From positions 15,042,542-15,106,541 of the forward strand of contig NC_060238.1 of assembly GCF_021155775.2 (NCBI RefSeq): a stretch of DNA of 64,000 nucleotides, in the 5' to 3' direction. This DNA is from Neodiprion pinetum. Taxonomy: Eukaryota > Arthropoda > Insecta > Hymenoptera > Diprionidae. The notes under the pieces are model-generated. The model was not told the origin of the DNA. It worked only from the letters and a program-made list of their open reading frames with translations, and made no database searches. Positions 61,955 through 64,000 of the stretch are shown here, one piece after another; within the stretch, counting starts at the first letter, position 1, and the number at the start of each line of letters is the position of its first letter. A program made the position numbers and the translations under genes.

Positions 61955-62240
61955 AAAACTTGGTTGGCTGTAGTTTCTACAATTATAACCAAAACGGCAG
62001 CTGATAAAGAAGAAAAGGTTTGATTTACTAGCCAATCCTCATGAACCTCATGAATAGTTCTGAGTAGCTCTAAAGAAATGCTCGATTCCTCCTCACGAGA
62101 ACGGAAGAAGTTTCTGGGGAAACTCGCAAATGAACAATCAAATCTACTCTGAGCTCAGACGAGCGAATGAGAAGATCGAAATTTTTCATCAATAAATGAG
62201 ATTTGAAGTCGCGAAAATTTACCTAACCTTCGACGAGCTT
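61955..62240 (-). pseudogene. Kinase gene fragment in Gypsy-C
   Basis: Corresponds to roughly residues 105-212 of the Gypsy-A kinase-like ORF, clearly similar by eye, with small indels (one removes the segment after the SPETSF-equivalent) that break the frame. The lid/EESRISLELLRTIHEVHEDW region is still readable. It lies between gag and the 3' non-coding region, the same place as in Gypsy-A. Confidence 0.82.
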
Positions 62241-62382
62241 CATTTCCCTGACAGGCAATAAAATAGGTTGGGAATGCCTGTCACGCATAACCAAAATAAT
62301 TCAAAGAAAGAGGTTAACTCCAATGATAATTTTATATAAAAACGTCTGAAACTAGTTCCTCAAACCAGCCTCAGAAGAAGAG
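62241..62382 (-). other. Deletion junction replacing pol in Gypsy-C
   Basis: About 140 bp of unassigned sequence between the gag stop and the kinase fragment. It contains short inverted words (gacaggca...tgcctgtc). Confidence 0.5.
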
Positions 62383-63990
62383 TTAGTTTGAGGATTGAGG
62401 ATTTTCTTCCCCAACCTCTTTATCTCTTCTTCGCCAATTATAGGAGTCTGAATGCGAGTTTTGTATCATTTCTCTACTATTCTTTTTAAGTAAAAAGCAA
62501 TGATTAGCATCATGTCCTATTTTATGACAAAATAAACACGTTACTACATTTTGATCTGTCATAACTGCGCCTCTAATTTCGTGTTTGTTACTGTGATTCT
62601 GAAGAGAACCACGATTTACACGATTATAATACTTGTTATTATTTTTATTTCTATAATTTTGAGGTTTTGATTCCTCCGAGTGTTCAAAGCTTCGTCTTTC
62701 TGAGGCGTTTTCAGACACCTCAATCCGACGAAGCTTGTTCAGCCCAAAATATTGTTTTCTCATTGCCTCCACCTCGAGGGCTTTGGCCGTTGCCTCCCGC
62801 AGAGAAGTGAGGCCCGATATTCCAACGGCCATTTTAATTTCTGGATCATTAATCGCATTCAAAAAAGCTTGCGTTGCTAATAAGTTTCGAGACGGTTCGT
62901 GGTCTGGCAAAGCTATACGAGAAAGTCGTTCAATATCCTGACTAAGAGACGCGAGGTCTTCGTCTCGTCCTTGTCTTCTTGTCTGTAATTGTGCCGTATA
63001 CAGTTTTGTCAAGTGGTCATTTCCGTACCTCAACTTTAATGCAGAACTAAGTTTTTCATAATCAGAGATTTCTTCCTCAGACAACGCCGTTAAAACATTC
63101 AAAGCCGGCGTTCGAAGACAGGAGGCAAGACTGTGGGCCCTCATGGCGGAGTCCCACTGATTATGTTTAGCAATTGTATTAAACTGGCGTTCATAATCTG
63201 CCCATGGTATTTTTCCGTCAAAAATTGGCGGTTTTAAAGGAAAAAGAGGTTTCTCATTAATCTGAGAAGCAACCTCAGGAAATCTTGAATTATTTAATTG
63301 ATTAAAATGAGAACATCGAGGTCGAGCTTGAGGCAAAGGCTCGGAAAAGCCAACCTCATTAATAACCGTTACTCTACCAATTGGGGATTCAACTACTCCC
63401 CTAGTAAAAGGCACAGACCTTGAGTCTCGTACATCCTGGAACTGTCCTGGATGTTGGACCTGTCGAACAGCGGGAACGGGAACAGGAGAAGAAACAGGAG
63501 AGGGAAGCGGCGTAACGACTCTGGAACCTCGTGGGGTGACAGCCGGTTCTCCTGAGCCATTCACCTGATGAACAGTCTGAAGAGCTGCCACAGTCGTCCG
63601 GAACAGTTCGTGTAGACTAGTTTCGGATCGTTCTTGTGCTTCTCTATCAAGCCTGCGCTGTTCCAGCTGTTGTTCCTGTTCTCTTCTTCGCTGTTCCAAC
63701 TGTTGTTCTTGTTCTCTTTTTCGCTGTTCCAACTGTTGTTCTTGTTCTCTTTTTCGCTGCTCTTGTTGATCAAGAAGCAGCTGAAGAAGTTGCTGTTGTT
63801 GGCGCTCAGCAGCCTCTTGCTGTTGAGACATGATCTTCAGCAGATCAATTTGAGAGATTGTCGAAGGAATTGGAAGAGGGTCCACTAAAGGCGATGGAAT
63901 TGTTTCAGGGACCCGCGGATTCTCCATAGCAAAAGGTTCTTCTCCGCTACTTTCTCTTCTTCGTGAGCGCGTCAAACGACTGCTACTCAT
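62383..63990 (-). CDS. gag: Gypsy-C Gag, intact
   Basis: 535 residues from ATG 63,990 (MSSSRLTRSRRRES) to TAA 62,383. Residues ~55-125 are a Gln/Glu coiled coil containing about four tandem copies of an 11-residue unit of the type KREQEQQLEQR (33-bp DNA repeat, about 63,650-63,765), only one of which is present in Gypsy-A. A Pro/Val linker, the capsid-like domain (IPWADYERQFNTIAKHNQW...LKLRYGNDHLTKLY) and a CCHC knuckle CLFCHKIGHDANHC follow. The frame is fully open, in contrast to Gypsy-A, and it serves here as the reference for the Gypsy-A breaks. Confidence 0.9.
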   Translation of the reverse strand: MSSSRLTRSRRRESSGEEPFAMENPRVPETIPSPLVDPLPIPSTISQIDLLKIMSQQQEAAERQQQQLLQLLLDQQEQRKREQEQQLEQRKREQEQQLEQRRREQEQQLEQRRLDREAQERSETSLHELFRTTVAALQTVHQVNGSGEPAVTPRGSRVVTPLPSPVSSPVPVPAVRQVQHPGQFQDVRDSRSVPFTRGVVESPIGRVTVINEVGFSEPLPQARPRCSHFNQLNNSRFPEVASQINEKPLFPLKPPIFDGKIPWADYERQFNTIAKHNQWDSAMRAHSLASCLRTPALNVLTALSEEEISDYEKLSSALKLRYGNDHLTKLYTAQLQTRRQGRDEDLASLSQDIERLSRIALPDHEPSRNLLATQAFLNAINDPEIKMAVGISGLTSLREATAKALEVEAMRKQYFGLNKLRRIEVSENASERRSFEHSEESKPQNYRNKNNNKYYNRVNRGSLQNHSNKHEIRGAVMTDQNVVTCLFCHKIGHDANHCFLLKKNSREMIQNSHSDSYNWRRRDKEVGEENPQSSN

Positions 63991-64000
63991 AATTAAAGTT

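Larger units (their letters stand above)
60829..64000 (-). mobile_element. Gypsy-C: pol-deleted relative of Gypsy-A (5' LTR outside window)
   Basis: Minus-strand order from the right edge: intact gag, a short spacer, a fragment of the kinase gene, the conserved 3' non-coding region with purine tract, and the LTR (60,829-61,106). The whole of pol is missing, so it would depend on another copy for movement. Confidence 0.87.

Overview
This window is a eukaryotic, arthropod-type repeat graveyard. I see no single-copy host gene that I can name. The organism is most likely an insect, and the mix of elements (protein-primed PolB Mavericks, 2.6 kb BEL/Pao-type LTRs, a purine-rich LINE, a GIY-YIG Penelope) fits a hymenopteran best; that is inference from element families. 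Core promoters with a TATA box about 31 nt before a TCAGT-type initiator also point to an arthropod.

Layout. 1-12,385: most of a Polinton/Maverick (adintovirus-like) element with PolB, integrase, two structural/unknown minus-strand genes, packaging ATPase, PLA2-like minor protein, adenain-like protease, minor and major capsid proteins, a conserved unknown protein and two small minus-strand ORFs, ending in subterminal repeats. 12,400-20,050: a minisatellite, a broken BEL/Pao gag, a 2.63 kb solo LTR, a 2.5 kb foldback element and an inverted LTR fragment. 20,114-25,243: Gypsy-1, with LTRs about 1% diverged. 25,263-38,850: a rearranged second Polinton whose ends are inverted copies of each other carrying the 5' half of a dead PolB gene, split by a 5.5 kb LINE (29,905-35,380, 13-bp TSD), which itself holds a solo LTR. 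38,920-39,920: a 1.0 kb near-perfect palindrome. 39,977-55,305: Gypsy-A, carrying nested inside it two solo LTRs and the complete Gypsy-B (47,335-53,124). 55,344-60,418: a head-to-head pair of Penelope-like elements sharing one 14-bp TSD. 60,433-60,826: another Polinton terminus. 60,829-64,000: Gypsy-C on the minus strand, a pol-deleted relative of Gypsy-A.

Most notable. Gypsy-A carries, in the position where errantiviruses carry env, a 226-residue deoxynucleoside kinase-like ORF with its own upstream splice-acceptor-like site. Gypsy-C keeps a diverged piece of the same gene in the same place, so the kinase looks like a resident gene of this retrotransposon family. Gypsy-A also has an antisense, cysteine-rich ORF with a frame-preserving 71-nt intron between the kinase and the 3' LTR. 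All Gypsy gag-pol boundaries that can be read carry canonical -1 slippery heptamers.

How the parts relate: the Polinton genes form one replication/packaging set with PolB convergent on integrase and separate promoters for the capsid genes. The rest is a time-ordered stack of insertions, many of them in or beside (TA)n tracts, that can be dated relative to one another from intact target-site duplications.
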